From positions 1 through 64,000 of the forward strand of contig CAJTJY010000015.1 of the NCBI GenBank assembly GCA_910576975.1: 64,000 nt of DNA. Direction: 5' to 3'. Positions within the stretch are counted from its first letter, which is position 1, and the number at the start of each line of letters is the position of its first letter. Both the position numbers and the translations under genes were made by a program. Under the pieces are notes generated by a model. The model was not told the DNA's origin and searched no databases. It worked only from the letters and a program-made list of their open reading frames with translations. The DNA is from an uncultured Lachnospiraceae bacterium (GTDB taxonomy: Bacteria; Bacillota; Clostridia; Lachnospirales; Lachnospiraceae). Shown piece by piece: positions 57,129 to 64,000 of this stretch.

Positions 57129-57929
57129 TTAATGATCTCCCCTGTCCGCAAATTCCACGATATCACGCCGAAAACGTTTGGGAAGATTTTGATTCTGAAG
57201 CTTAGGATTGATTCTTGCCTCGACAGCGATGCTGTCGAAAAATTTGCACCACAATTTTTGGTATTCCAATTCTTGGGGCGAAAGCCGTTTGAGCTGTTCC
57301 CAGTCGAGATCTTCCGTTCCAGTGATAAAAAAGCCTTTGCCCTTGGGGTGCAGTGCGGCGAGCTGGCGAGTCTCGTCATAGATCATAAAATGATCTTGGG
57401 GCAGACGGTCTTGGAAATGTTCCCCCAGGAAAGGAAGCACGTGATTTTTGGGATGAATCTTGGCAAACAGCACGCCATTTTCCAGCTCCTGGAAGCGCAG
57501 AAAGCCCAGAAGGTGATGCGCTTCATTGCTTGTGCTCAGGGAAAGCTGGAATACGCAGTTTACATATGGCTCTCCCAGGTAATTTAATACTTTGCTGCTG
57601 TCAGGAAGCGACAGGGCAAGCACGATCGTTTTATAGAGGGCGTCCGCCTTGTTGATAGAATGTCTGCGCTTCGAAAACGATTCCGATGCCAGGGCAGCCT
57701 GGCAAAGCGCTTCATATGATTCCGCATCCATGCGGTTTCTAAGCGTCCGTGCGACTTTTGCGCTTTTCTCAAGATCAGTCTCAACGGAGATGTATTCGTG
57801 AAAGAGGGAGTAATTGTCTGGGATTTGCGTAGTGAGCGAAACGTTTGCATGTCCGTAACGGCTTGCCCAAGCATTATAGACGCCTGTAAATATCCCGTCT
57901 ATGCTGTCTTCGCAGATGAAAATATACAT
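57129..57929 (-). CDS. TIGR03915-type putative DNA metabolism protein (radical-SAM partner)
   Basis: A 266-residue protein matching the family found beside the DNA-repair-like radical SAM protein encoded next to it: MYIFICEDSIDGIFTGVYNAW start, a helical middle, HHLLGFLRFQELENGVLFA, and DHFMIYDETRQLAALHPKGKG with a C-terminal YQKLWCKFFDSIAVEARINPKLQ block. The last part resembles DUF4130, sometimes fused to uracil-DNA glycosylase-like domains. The two genes are a recognised pair of unknown biochemical role. The start follows AGGAGG. Confidence 0.85.
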   Translation of the reverse strand: MYIFICEDSIDGIFTGVYNAWASRYGHANVSLTTQIPDNYSLFHEYISVETDLEKSAKVARTLRNRMDAESYEALCQAALASESFSKRRHSINKADALYKTIVLALSLPDSSKVLNYLGEPYVNCVFQLSLSTSNEAHHLLGFLRFQELENGVLFAKIHPKNHVLPFLGEHFQDRLPQDHFMIYDETRQLAALHPKGKGFFITGTEDLDWEQLKRLSPQELEYQKLWCKFFDSIAVEARINPKLQNQNLPKRFRRDIVEFADRGDH

Positions 57930-58055
57930 AACAGCCTCCTGTTTGAAATGAAATAAAGTTTTATGGGTAGCTGGAAAATACAGTCTCTATGAAATCTATG
58001 GATCAGTCTCGGGTGGTCTGAAAGTCATATCTTGCATATAGCGGCTATGTTGCAG

Positions 58056-59408
58056 CTATATGGTTGTAATCTGGCAGGCAGGCGGAAGAATCTGGGCGTC
58101 TGTCAGTTGGAAGTCAGCCTGAAGCTCTTTATCAAAAAAGCTGAGCTGACGGTAGCCGCCTTGTCGAATATCCCTTGGAATCTGGGTCTTATCGCGCATT
58201 AAGTTTTCACAGATATAGTTTTCCTCCAGCTTGGTAGGATACATCATTTTACCAGAACAGGTGATGAAGTAGAGGGCGCGTTTTAAAACTACGCCAATTT
58301 TCTTTAAGTCGTCAAAATTAAGACGATTCCTTCTGCGGGCTTTGACAATGCGTTCCGCAGATTTATAGCCGATGCCAGGAACGCGCAGCAATGTCTGGTA
58401 ACTGGCGTGATTGATTTCTACGGGAAAACGTTCCAAGTGGCGCAGCGCCCAGTCACATTTGGGATCCAGAAAGATGTTAAAGTCAGGACGGTCTTCTGAC
58501 AGCAGTTCCGATACTTCAAAATGGTAATAGCGCAGTAGCCAGTCTGCCTGATAGAGGCGGTGTTCCCGAAGCAGGGGAGGCCCTCCCGGCAGAACGGGAA
58601 GCAAGGAATTGTGGTTTACATTGACAAAGGCGGAATAGAATACCCGCTTTAATGCAAACTTCTGGTATAAGTTTTCTGCAACGCTCATGATTTGATAATC
58701 ATTTTCTGAAGTTGCACCGATGATCATCTGGGTAGACTGTCCAGCGGGGACAAATCTGGGAGCTTTGCGGTAGACGGTAAGTTCCTGTTTGTTATCTGTG
58801 ATACGGTTTTGAATCTGGCGCATAGGCTTTAAAATGGTATTGCGGGATTTGCAAGGGGCAAGATGCTTTAGGCTGTCTGCGGTGGGCAGTTCTAAGTTAA
58901 TGCTCATGCGGTCGGTTAGAAAGCCAGTCTTTTCTACCAAGAGAGGATCTGCGCCAGGGATCGCTTTTACATGGATATAACCGTTAAAATGGTATTCGTT
59001 GCGAAGCTTGTATAGGGTCTGGTAGATCAACTCCATGGTATAATCGGGGCTTCGCAGGATGCCAGAGCTCAGGAACAGCCCTTCAATGTAATTGCGCCGA
59101 TAAAACTCCAGAGTGATGGAACAGATCTCTTCTGGCGTAAAAGAAGCTCTTGGAACGTCGGAATCCCGGTTGTTGAGACAATAGGCGCAGTTAAAAATAC
59201 ATTCGTTGGTAAAGAGGATTTTTAACAGGGAAATACATCTTCCATCTGCGGAAAACGTGTGACAGATTCCCGGGGCGATGGAATTACCGATCCCTTTGCC
59301 AGTTCCTTTGCGGTCTACGCCGCTGGAAGTGCATGCGACGTCATATTTTGCCGCGCCAGATAAAATTGTCAGTTTTTCCATTAAGTCCATATCCATCTGT
59401 AGATTCAT
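58056..59408 (-). CDS. putative DNA modification/repair radical SAM protein (TIGR03916-type)
   Basis: A 450-residue radical SAM enzyme. NECIFNCAYCLNN gives the CxxxCxxC cluster site, and LLRVPGIGYKSAERIVKARR is a helix-hairpin-helix DNA-binding motif, so it probably acts on DNA. An early Cys (VACTSSG) and FSADGRCISLLKIL precede the cluster. It is upstream of its TIGR03915 partner on the same strand. The reaction is unknown. The ATG at 59408 has AAAGGG at a suitable distance; the ATG at 59414 directly abuts that site. Confidence 0.88.
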   Translation of the reverse strand: MNLQMDMDLMEKLTILSGAAKYDVACTSSGVDRKGTGKGIGNSIAPGICHTFSADGRCISLLKILFTNECIFNCAYCLNNRDSDVPRASFTPEEICSITLEFYRRNYIEGLFLSSGILRSPDYTMELIYQTLYKLRNEYHFNGYIHVKAIPGADPLLVEKTGFLTDRMSINLELPTADSLKHLAPCKSRNTILKPMRQIQNRITDNKQELTVYRKAPRFVPAGQSTQMIIGATSENDYQIMSVAENLYQKFALKRVFYSAFVNVNHNSLLPVLPGGPPLLREHRLYQADWLLRYYHFEVSELLSEDRPDFNIFLDPKCDWALRHLERFPVEINHASYQTLLRVPGIGYKSAERIVKARRRNRLNFDDLKKIGVVLKRALYFITCSGKMMYPTKLEENYICENLMRDKTQIPRDIRQGGYRQLSFFDKELQADFQLTDAQILPPACQITTI

Positions 59409-59541
59409 ACGCATTCCCTTTTCTGATTGATATATTGTAGCCTAGGAAGTAAATGAGAAAGAACATTCGTTCTAAAATGATCATAACATAGTGCGTGAAA
59501 AAAAGCAAGAGAAAATAGAACAATTGTTTGCAAAACTTATG

Positions 59542-59570
59542 TTTACATCTGGGAGAATCATGGTTATAAT
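59542..59570 (+). promoter_or_regulatory. sigma-A promoter of MarR-type gene
   Basis: TTTACA (59542-59547), 17-base spacer, perfect TATAAT (59565-59570), 110 bases before the gene. Confidence 0.7.
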
Positions 59571-59680
59571 AGGATTGATGGGAAAATGCTTTGGGCTGTT
59601 GACAGACATACGGCGGCAGCGCTTTTTGCCGAACGAGATAATTCGGAATAAGAATATATTAGAATACTAGGTGATAATTT

Positions 59681-60211
59681 ATGAAAGAATTAGTTCAAAG
59701 GATCTTAAATTATTTGTTGGAAGACAAGAAAATTCCAGAGGAATTAATTTATCAATTGTCAAAATCAACAGTTAAAATTGTGGAAAATCATTGTACGGAA
59801 ATGATCCCCGAAGAGTTTTGGGAGCTCGACAGTTTTGTGGAGGCTTACTGGCGTACAGAAAGCTATGAAAAATCAAAAAATATGATATTAGTGTATCAGA
59901 TGGGGCAGCTTCTTTCTTTTACGAACATGCTCAGCATGTTGGCAGAAAAACAAGAAAAGGAGAATTCCATAGAGGATTACGCTATACAGCTAAAAGATAA
60001 ATATGTGATATTTCAGCAGATAGATAGGAATCCAGGCATCACCCATAAAGAATTGGCTAAAAGGGCAGAGCTTAGCGTATCGTCTCTCTCTCAGTTTTTA
60101 AGTAAGTGTCACGAGCATGGGTTCATACAAAGAAGAGTCATGGGGAGTGAGAAACATTATTATCTGACGCCTTATGGAAAACGGCTTTATTCCGTTATGA
60201 GCGCCAACTGA
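59681..60211 (+). CDS. MarR-type winged-helix regulator
   Basis: A 176-residue protein: a helical N-terminal part (about 1-95) and a winged helix (about 100-172) with YVIFQQIDRNPGITHKELAK, SVSSLSQFLSKCHEHGF and the wing GSEKHYYLTPYGKRL. No ligand pocket or target can be named. It stands immediately left of the invertible segment and could help control it or the flagellar genes, but position is the only evidence. The start follows AGGTGA. Confidence 0.7.
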   Translation: MKELVQRILNYLLEDKKIPEELIYQLSKSTVKIVENHCTEMIPEEFWELDSFVEAYWRTESYEKSKNMILVYQMGQLLSFTNMLSMLAEKQEKENSIEDYAIQLKDKYVIFQQIDRNPGITHKELAKRAELSVSSLSQFLSKCHEHGFIQRRVMGSEKHYYLTPYGKRLYSVMSAN

Positions 60212-60277
60212 GAAAGAGGATTTATTAGAGCTTGCTTATTTTAGCATAATTCAAAAAAAACTGACAATACTAAAATA

Positions 60278-60328
60278 TGTAAATAAAAATGCAACCTTTT
60301 AGATACAAAGGTTGCATTTTTATTTACA
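60278..60328. repeat. left recombination site / bidirectional terminator
   Basis: A perfect palindrome with 22-bp arms around the 7-bp spacer TAGATAC (60300-60306). Its 27-bp core (60290-60316) is TGCAACCTTT, spacer, AAAGGTTGCA. The same core with the spacer reversed (GTATCTA) occurs at 61070-61096. Ten-bp arms around a 7-bp asymmetric spacer is the layout of tyrosine-recombinase crossover sites. A-tracts and T-tracts on both sides make this copy a plausible bidirectional terminator as well. Confidence 0.85.
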
Positions 60329-60334
60329 CCCATT

Positions 60335-60361
60335 ATATCGGCAGAAATTTTCAATACTTTA
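60335..60361 (-). promoter_or_regulatory. sigma-28 (flagellar) promoter, reading leftward
   Basis: On the minus strand: TAAAGTAT (60361-60354), 11-base spacer, GCCGATAT (60342-60335). The sigma-28/SigD consensus is TAAAGTTT-N11-GCCGATAA, so 14 of 16 positions match with exact spacing. It lies just inside the left crossover site and downstream of the recombinase gene. In this orientation it reads out to the left, away from csrA and flagellin; after inversion it would face them. Confidence 0.8.
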
Positions 60362-60380
60362 TAGGAAAAATGAAATTATT

Positions 60381-60956
60381 TTATAAATTTATATGAAAAA
60401 ATACTTGATCCTTTTCATCTTGTTCGATGCAGAGGTATCGTTTGGTGATCTGGTAGGAAGAGTGATTGAAAATATCCATAAGCAGCGCAGGAGGCGTACC
60501 GTTTTTCCAGGCATGGTAGCCAAAGGTTTTTCTCAGAGAATGGCAGCTTACATGATCTGGGAGGTTGGTATCGATAGCAGCCTTTTTGATGATGCGAAAA
60601 GCCTGGTAGCGGCTGATTGGCAAATTGCGGTGCTTTTGGCTGGGAAACAGGTATTGTTCCCGGGTAGTCTCTGTCGTTTTCAGAGCGTTTAAGGCGGAGA
60701 TCACAGAACGGTTTAAAGCGATCATGGTATTTTTTCCTGTCTTTTGTTCTTTTACCTGCAAATGGGGGCGGTATTTTGCAGTATCAAAGTCATACACCAT
60801 GTCCCAGGTGGTCTTTAAGATGTCGCTGATGCGAAGAGCCGTATTGAGGCCAAAAATAATCAGCGCATAATTTCTTGGATTGGGACGATCCTTTTGATAA
60901 TAATTTTCAAATTCCCGTAGTTGGCAGAGCTGGCGGATGGGCTGTGTTGTACTCAT
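60381..60956 (-). CDS. FimB/FimE-like tyrosine recombinase (DNA invertase)
   Basis: A 191-residue protein consisting almost only of the catalytic domain, the size of FimB/FimE (about 200). All active residues are present: Arg42 (TALRISD), Lys72 (KEQKTGK), His139 and Arg142 (HSLR), His165 (FNHSS) and the Tyr174 nucleophile (TKRYL). It lacks the usual N-terminal core-binding domain of phage integrases. It lies between two inverted identical crossover-like sites, so it probably inverts the segment that encodes it. The start follows AAGGAGG. No phage genes are near. Inversion would place it in the same direction as csrA and fliC. Confidence 0.9.
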   Translation of the reverse strand: MSTTQPIRQLCQLREFENYYQKDRPNPRNYALIIFGLNTALRISDILKTTWDMVYDFDTAKYRPHLQVKEQKTGKNTMIALNRSVISALNALKTTETTREQYLFPSQKHRNLPISRYQAFRIIKKAAIDTNLPDHVSCHSLRKTFGYHAWKNGTPPALLMDIFNHSSYQITKRYLCIEQDEKDQVFFHINL

Positions 60957-61069
60957 ATGGTATTCCTCCTTATTGTGGATTGATTAATGGTTTTTAGGGA
61001 AGCGTTTGCGTTTGGCAAAAAGCCGGGCGCAGCTCCCTGGAAGCCATTATTTGTTTTAAGAGAGAGAAA

Positions 61070-61096
61070 TGCAACCTTTGTATCTAAAAGGTTGCA
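61070..61096. repeat. right recombination site
   Basis: TGCAACCTTT, spacer GTATCTA (61080-61086), AAAGGTTGCA: the exact reverse complement of the left core 60290-60316; the match extends 3 bp inward. No T-tract follows here, so unlike the left copy it is not a good terminator. It ends 42 bases before the CsrA-like gene. Confidence 0.85.
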
Positions 61097-61138
61097 GGAA
61101 GTTTCATTAGGAAATGAAAAAGAACAGGAGGTTATGCG

Positions 61139-61435
61139 ATGCTGAAATTAACAGTAAAGCCAGGAGAATATGTCTTGATTGGCGAGGAGGTAAAAATTGT
61201 ATTTGCCGGAGGAAGCGCTAAGAACCTGCGGATCTTGGTGGATGCGCCCAAGAAATACAACATTGTCAGAAGCGAGGCGTTAGAGCGTTATGGAATGGCG
61301 GCAGATCCAGGGAACGAGGTAAGGCATTATCCAGAAAGGCAGATTTCAGCGGAGGCGCAGGACAAAATCAAATCAATCCTTATGGCGGAGCGGAAACGGA
61401 TTCGCCGGGAGCAGCGGGCAGCGAGTAAAGGATAG
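61139..61435 (+). CDS. csrA: CsrA-like RNA-binding regulator
   Basis: A 98-residue protein resembling CsrA over its first 55 residues: MLKLTVKPGEYVLIGEEVKI parallels the canonical MLVLSRKPGESIMIGDDIxI, and LRILVDAPKKYNIVRSEALERY keeps the DAPK and the RNA-contacting Arg. The tail (about 60-98) is longer and basic. In Firmicutes CsrA represses translation of flagellin mRNA by binding GGA motifs near its ribosome binding site and is held by FliW. The gene lies directly between the invertible segment and flagellin, and I see no promoter of its own. It is a divergent copy; the function is inferred from similarity and context. Confidence 0.75.
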   Translation: MLKLTVKPGEYVLIGEEVKIVFAGGSAKNLRILVDAPKKYNIVRSEALERYGMAADPGNEVRHYPERQISAEAQDKIKSILMAERKRIRREQRAASKG

Positions 61436-61646
61436 GAAACTTTAAGGCCGCCGCAGGAATATCAAACGGATAATAACGCAGGGCTAACCTAGGGGTCTTG
61501 CTTATTATGCCCCATGTCAGGTATCTCATGGGGCGCCCCAAAGGGGGAATTGGATAGATAACTGTCTTCCTGAAATTTAGGAAGCATGACATGCGCGCAA
61601 AGGGACTTGCGGCATTTACACACATAATACAAGGAGGAACAATATT
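61436..61646 (+). promoter_or_regulatory. flagellin leader with possible CsrA sites
   Basis: About 210 bases without a gene. GCCCCATG (about 61518-61525) and CATGGGGC (61529-61536) can pair, next to GCGCCCC...GGGGG. GGA occurs in GGGGGAATTGGATAG and in the ribosome binding site AAGGAGGAAC, the kind of paired GGA sites CsrA uses on Bacillus hag mRNA. I found no convincing sigma-28 promoter inside this stretch, which makes the upstream invertible promoter more important. Confidence 0.45.
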
Positions 61647-63272
61647 ATGGCAATGGTCGTACAACACAATATGTCAGCAATGAATGCAAACAGAATGCTT
61701 GGGATCACTACAAGCGCACAGGCAAAATCTACGGAGAAATTATCTTCCGGTTATCGGATTAACCGGGCGGCAGATGATGCGGCAGGCTTGAGCATCTCGG
61801 AAAAAATGAGAAGCCAGATTCGAGGTTTAAATAAAGCGTCATCCAATGCACAGGACGGCATTTCTTTGATCCAGACGGCAGAAGGAGCGTTAAATGAGCA
61901 GCATGCAATCTTGCAGAGAATGCGCGAGCTTTCCGTACAGGCAGCGAACGGCACGGAGACAGACGATGACCGTGAAGCAGTAAACAACGAGATTGGCCAG
62001 CTGCAGGAAGAGCTGACAAGAATTTCTGAAACGACTGAATTCAATACCCTGAAGCTGTTAGATGGAAGTCAGGCGGGAGGAAGCACTGCTACTACAGGTT
62101 CTGGACCCAAATTCGGTGTTGTGGACGCTACTTTAGACGGCGCCCTGGTCACTTCCAATGTCGCAGGCGTGAAGATAGCAACTGCTGCATCAGCCAATAC
62201 AAAGGTAGGTCAGGAGACAGCGATCTGGGATGCCACAGGCAAGACGCTGACCTTGAACCTTTCTTTGAACAAGGTCTATACCCAGGATGAAATCGATAAT
62301 CTGGTGAAAAACGCAAAACAAGAAGACAGTACTGCTACCGGGGCTCCGGCAGAAGTGAAAGTAACGCTCAAAAACGGTATTTTTAATGCAGACGCAGCTA
62401 CTACTGCAGGCACTGTTACGGCGGCAGGCGTTAAGGCAGTGTCAGATGAAGGAACAGTAACTGGGTTTGTAGGAGCTGATAAAATTTCCTTTACTGCAAA
62501 TAAGTACGGTGCGGAATTCAATAATACTACCTTTGATTTTGCTTTTGACAGAGAAGTTGGCAAAGAGGAGGTTGTGACAGATACAGCCATTACACACAGC
62601 GCAGTAAATGCGACGACTGCGGGGGCATACACGATCCATCTTGCAGCTGGAAAGGAATATACGGCAGAGGATTTGGAGGACATTCTGGCAAAGGCAGGTT
62701 TTGACTTCGATGTAACGCTCAAGGGCGCTACGCCGGATGAACCAAATACGTTATATGCTACTAGTGGCGCAAGTACTGTTTCACAGATTACGATGGGCGA
62801 CACAGCCGGAGCTGGTCTTGGAAGCACGCAGGCGTTGTGGGGTCAGGCTGGTTATGAAGGAGTTTCTTCTGGTTCTGGAATCACGCTTCAGATTGGTGCA
62901 AACGAGGGTCAGACGATGAGCTTTAGCTTAGAGGATATGAGTGCGAGAGCTCTTGGCGTAGATGGAAATAAAGTAGATTTAAGCACCCAGGAGGGAGCGC
63001 AGGAAGCAACCAGTACCATTGACGCAGCGATTAAAACTGTTTCCGCAGCAAGAGGACGCATGGGCGCTATTCAGAACCGTCTGGAGCATACCATCGCCAA
63101 CCTTGATACGGCTGCTGAGAATACACAGCAGGCAGAATCCAGGATCCGTGATATCGACATGGCGTCTGAGATGGTGGAATACAGCAAAAACAATATTCTT
63201 GCGCAGGCTGGACAGTCTATGCTCGCACAGGCAAACCAGTCCAACCAGGGCGTCCTGTCTTTATTGGGATAA
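61647..63272 (+). CDS. fliC: flagellin
   Basis: A 541-residue flagellin. The N-terminal D0/D1 (about 1-150) has [49 protein letters not shown] and [15 protein letters not shown]; a variable Ala/Thr-rich D2/D3 (about 150-430) follows; the C-terminal D1/D0 has [19 protein letters not shown] and ends [13 protein letters not shown]. It is exported by the flagellar type III system and polymerises as the filament. The D1 motif is of the TLR5-recognised kind. ATG 61647 follows AAGGAGG. Its expression is probably switched by the invertible sigma-28 promoter upstream. Confidence 0.97.
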   Translation: MAMVVQHNMSAMNANRMLGITTSAQAKSTEKLSSGYRINRAADDAAGLSISEKMRSQIRGLNKASSNAQDGISLIQTAEGALNEQHAILQRMRELSVQAANGTETDDDREAVNNEIGQLQEELTRISETTEFNTLKLLDGSQAGGSTATTGSGPKFGVVDATLDGALVTSNVAGVKIATAASANTKVGQETAIWDATGKTLTLNLSLNKVYTQDEIDNLVKNAKQEDSTATGAPAEVKVTLKNGIFNADAATTAGTVTAAGVKAVSDEGTVTGFVGADKISFTANKYGAEFNNTTFDFAFDREVGKEEVVTDTAITHSAVNATTAGAYTIHLAAGKEYTAEDLEDILAKAGFDFDVTLKGATPDEPNTLYATSGASTVSQITMGDTAGAGLGSTQALWGQAGYEGVSSGSGITLQIGANEGQTMSFSLEDMSARALGVDGNKVDLSTQEGAQEATSTIDAAIKTVSAARGRMGAIQNRLEHTIANLDTAAENTQQAESRIRDIDMASEMVEYSKNNILAQAGQSMLAQANQSNQGVLSLLG

Positions 63273-63313
63273 GTTTTTATATCATAGAAGATATCAACAT
63301 ATCAATCAAATGC

Positions 63314-63346
63314 AAAAAACCGCAGAGCTTGCTTCTGCGGTTTTTG
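63314..63346. terminator. bidirectional terminator between flagellin genes
   Basis: ACCGCAGA (63319-63326) pairs with TCTGCGGT (63334-63341), with six A before and five T after, so it can stop transcription from both sides. Confidence 0.85.
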
Positions 63347-63364
63347 CTTGCATGTCAGAACAGA

Positions 63365-64000
63365 TTATTGCAGCAGCATCAAGACTCGTTCTTTTGCCTG
63401 GTGTGCCTGAGACAGCATGGCTTCCCCGGCCTGCTGCAAAATATTGCATTTTGCAAAATTAACTATTTCCTTTGTCATATCGGTATCACGTAGAGAGGAC
63501 TCTGCACGCTGGGTGTTTTCCTGCATGTTTTCGTTGTTGTTAATGGCGTAGCCGAGGCGGTTTTGCATTGTGCCGAACTCGCTTCGGATCTCCGAAACCA
63601 TGTCTACTGCATGGCTCAACCGGTCTAACGCCTTGTTTGCATATTTGGGCCTGGAAATACAAATCGAGTTGACGCCCAAGTATGCGGAGCTGAATATTTG
63701 TCGTTTGATGACGATGTGATCGCCGCTCTGGCTGTTTGGCTTGATGTAACGGCCAGGCTTTTCCTCTAGCTGGCCGCGTTCTGTAAAGAAAATGTTATCC
63801 TTGGCGCCGCCAGAAACTTGATCAATGGTATGCTCTCCCGCAAGAGTGTGGGAAATTTTAATGTGATCGTCCTCTACGGAGGCGACCAACGGCGCTCCCT
63901 GTGCGGTGAGCCCGGCGTTAATTTGCTTGATTAGTTCTTCTGGGGTATAGCTGCCTTCCGGGAGCGTTATCGAATAGTCGGTTCCGTCTAGATTGAGGGA
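63365..64000 (-). CDS. second flagellin, 5' end outside window
   Basis: The C-terminal part (about 210 residues) of a flagellin on the opposite strand; the frame stays open to the window edge, where SYTPEELIKQINAG begins a D2/D3-like module. The C-terminal block is present: SEIRSEFGTMQNRLGYAINN, AESSLRDTDMTKEIVNFAK, NILQQAGEAMLSQAHQAKER, ending VLMLLQ. It differs clearly from the convergent flagellin (ending LSLLG), so this is an alternative filament protein, not a duplicate. Confidence 0.9.
   Translation of the reverse strand, partial: SLNLDGTDYSITLPEGSYTPEELIKQINAGLTAQGAPLVASVEDDHIKISHTLAGEHTIDQVSGGAKDNIFFTERGQLEEKPGRYIKPNSQSGDHIVIKRQIFSSAYLGVNSICISRPKYANKALDRLSHAVDMVSEIRSEFGTMQNRLGYAINNNENMQENTQRAESSLRDTDMTKEIVNFAKCNILQQAGEAMLSQAHQAKERVLMLLQ

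Noticed and set aside
60290..61096. Ordinary integrase of a mobile element or prophage remnant
   Set aside because: The sites are inverted, not direct; no phage or conjugation genes are present; the protein lacks the N-terminal domain of integrases and has FimB/FimE size.
61441..61473. Sigma-28 promoter in the flagellin leader (AACGGATAATA)
   Set aside because: The -10-like element matches only 6 of 8 and the -35 position reads GCCGCCGC at the required spacing, with no TAAA.

Overview
The window reads as chromosome of a flagellated, spore-lineage Clostridia, most like the gut family Lachnospiraceae. Reasons: moderate-to-low GC, strong AGGAGG ribosome binding sites, a clostridial 2[4Fe-4S] ferredoxin, a cwlD cortex-amidase gene, a class B sortase with a very large repeat protein, and Lachnospiraceae-type flagellins. 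No rRNA, tRNA or CRISPR array was seen. Identifications rest on reading the proteins; no database was searched.

Layout. 0-2.3 kb: a frameshifted Rpn-type nuclease remnant, then rpsF-ssb-rpsR. 2.5-13.3 kb: an eight-gene Gram-positive exosortase (XrtG) locus: predicted sorted surface protein, XrtG, processive glycosyltransferase, large multi-span membrane protein, two pterin-synthase-like proteins, a membrane sensor with a decayed GGDEF domain and a glycoside-hydrolase lipoprotein. It sits between rpsR and gdpP-rplI-dnaB (13.5-17.3 kb). 17.6-22.1 kb: a MerR-type regulator and a divergent restriction-modification pair whose nuclease gene carries an in-frame amber codon. 22.2-29.8 kb: ferredoxin, thioesterase, DUF1858 protein, mecA, a GH18/SH3 envelope protein and helD, with a gene-poor stretch at 23.4-24.5 kb. 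30.3-32.5 kb: a MITE-like palindrome, then cwlD split by a 1,127-bp intervening sequence bounded by a 10-bp direct repeat. 32.7-44.3 kb: sua5, a LMW phosphatase-like gene, upp, dCMP deaminase, a GtrII-like membrane protein and the complete atp operon, whose c subunit has a Na+-binding signature. 44.7-51.5 kb: a 1,985-residue repeat protein and its sortase. 51.6-59.4 kb: a chemoreceptor, metG, tatD, rsmA and a two-gene radical-SAM DNA-repair-like pair. 59.7-64 kb: a MarR-type regulator, an invertible-looking segment carrying its own recombinase, a CsrA-like gene and two convergent flagellin genes.

The most notable reading is at 60.3-61.1 kb. Two identical 27-bp crossover-like sites (10-bp arms around a 7-bp spacer) lie in opposite orientation around a FimB/FimE-sized tyrosine recombinase gene. 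A near-consensus sigma-28 promoter lies just inside the left site and in this assembly points away from csrA-fliC. Inversion would aim it at csrA and flagellin, so I infer a self-contained flagellin phase switch, shown here OFF. The other strong leads are the XrtG locus, the split cwlD (precise recombination of the direct repeats restores the AGHGGDDPG motif in frame), and the nonsense codon in the restriction gene.
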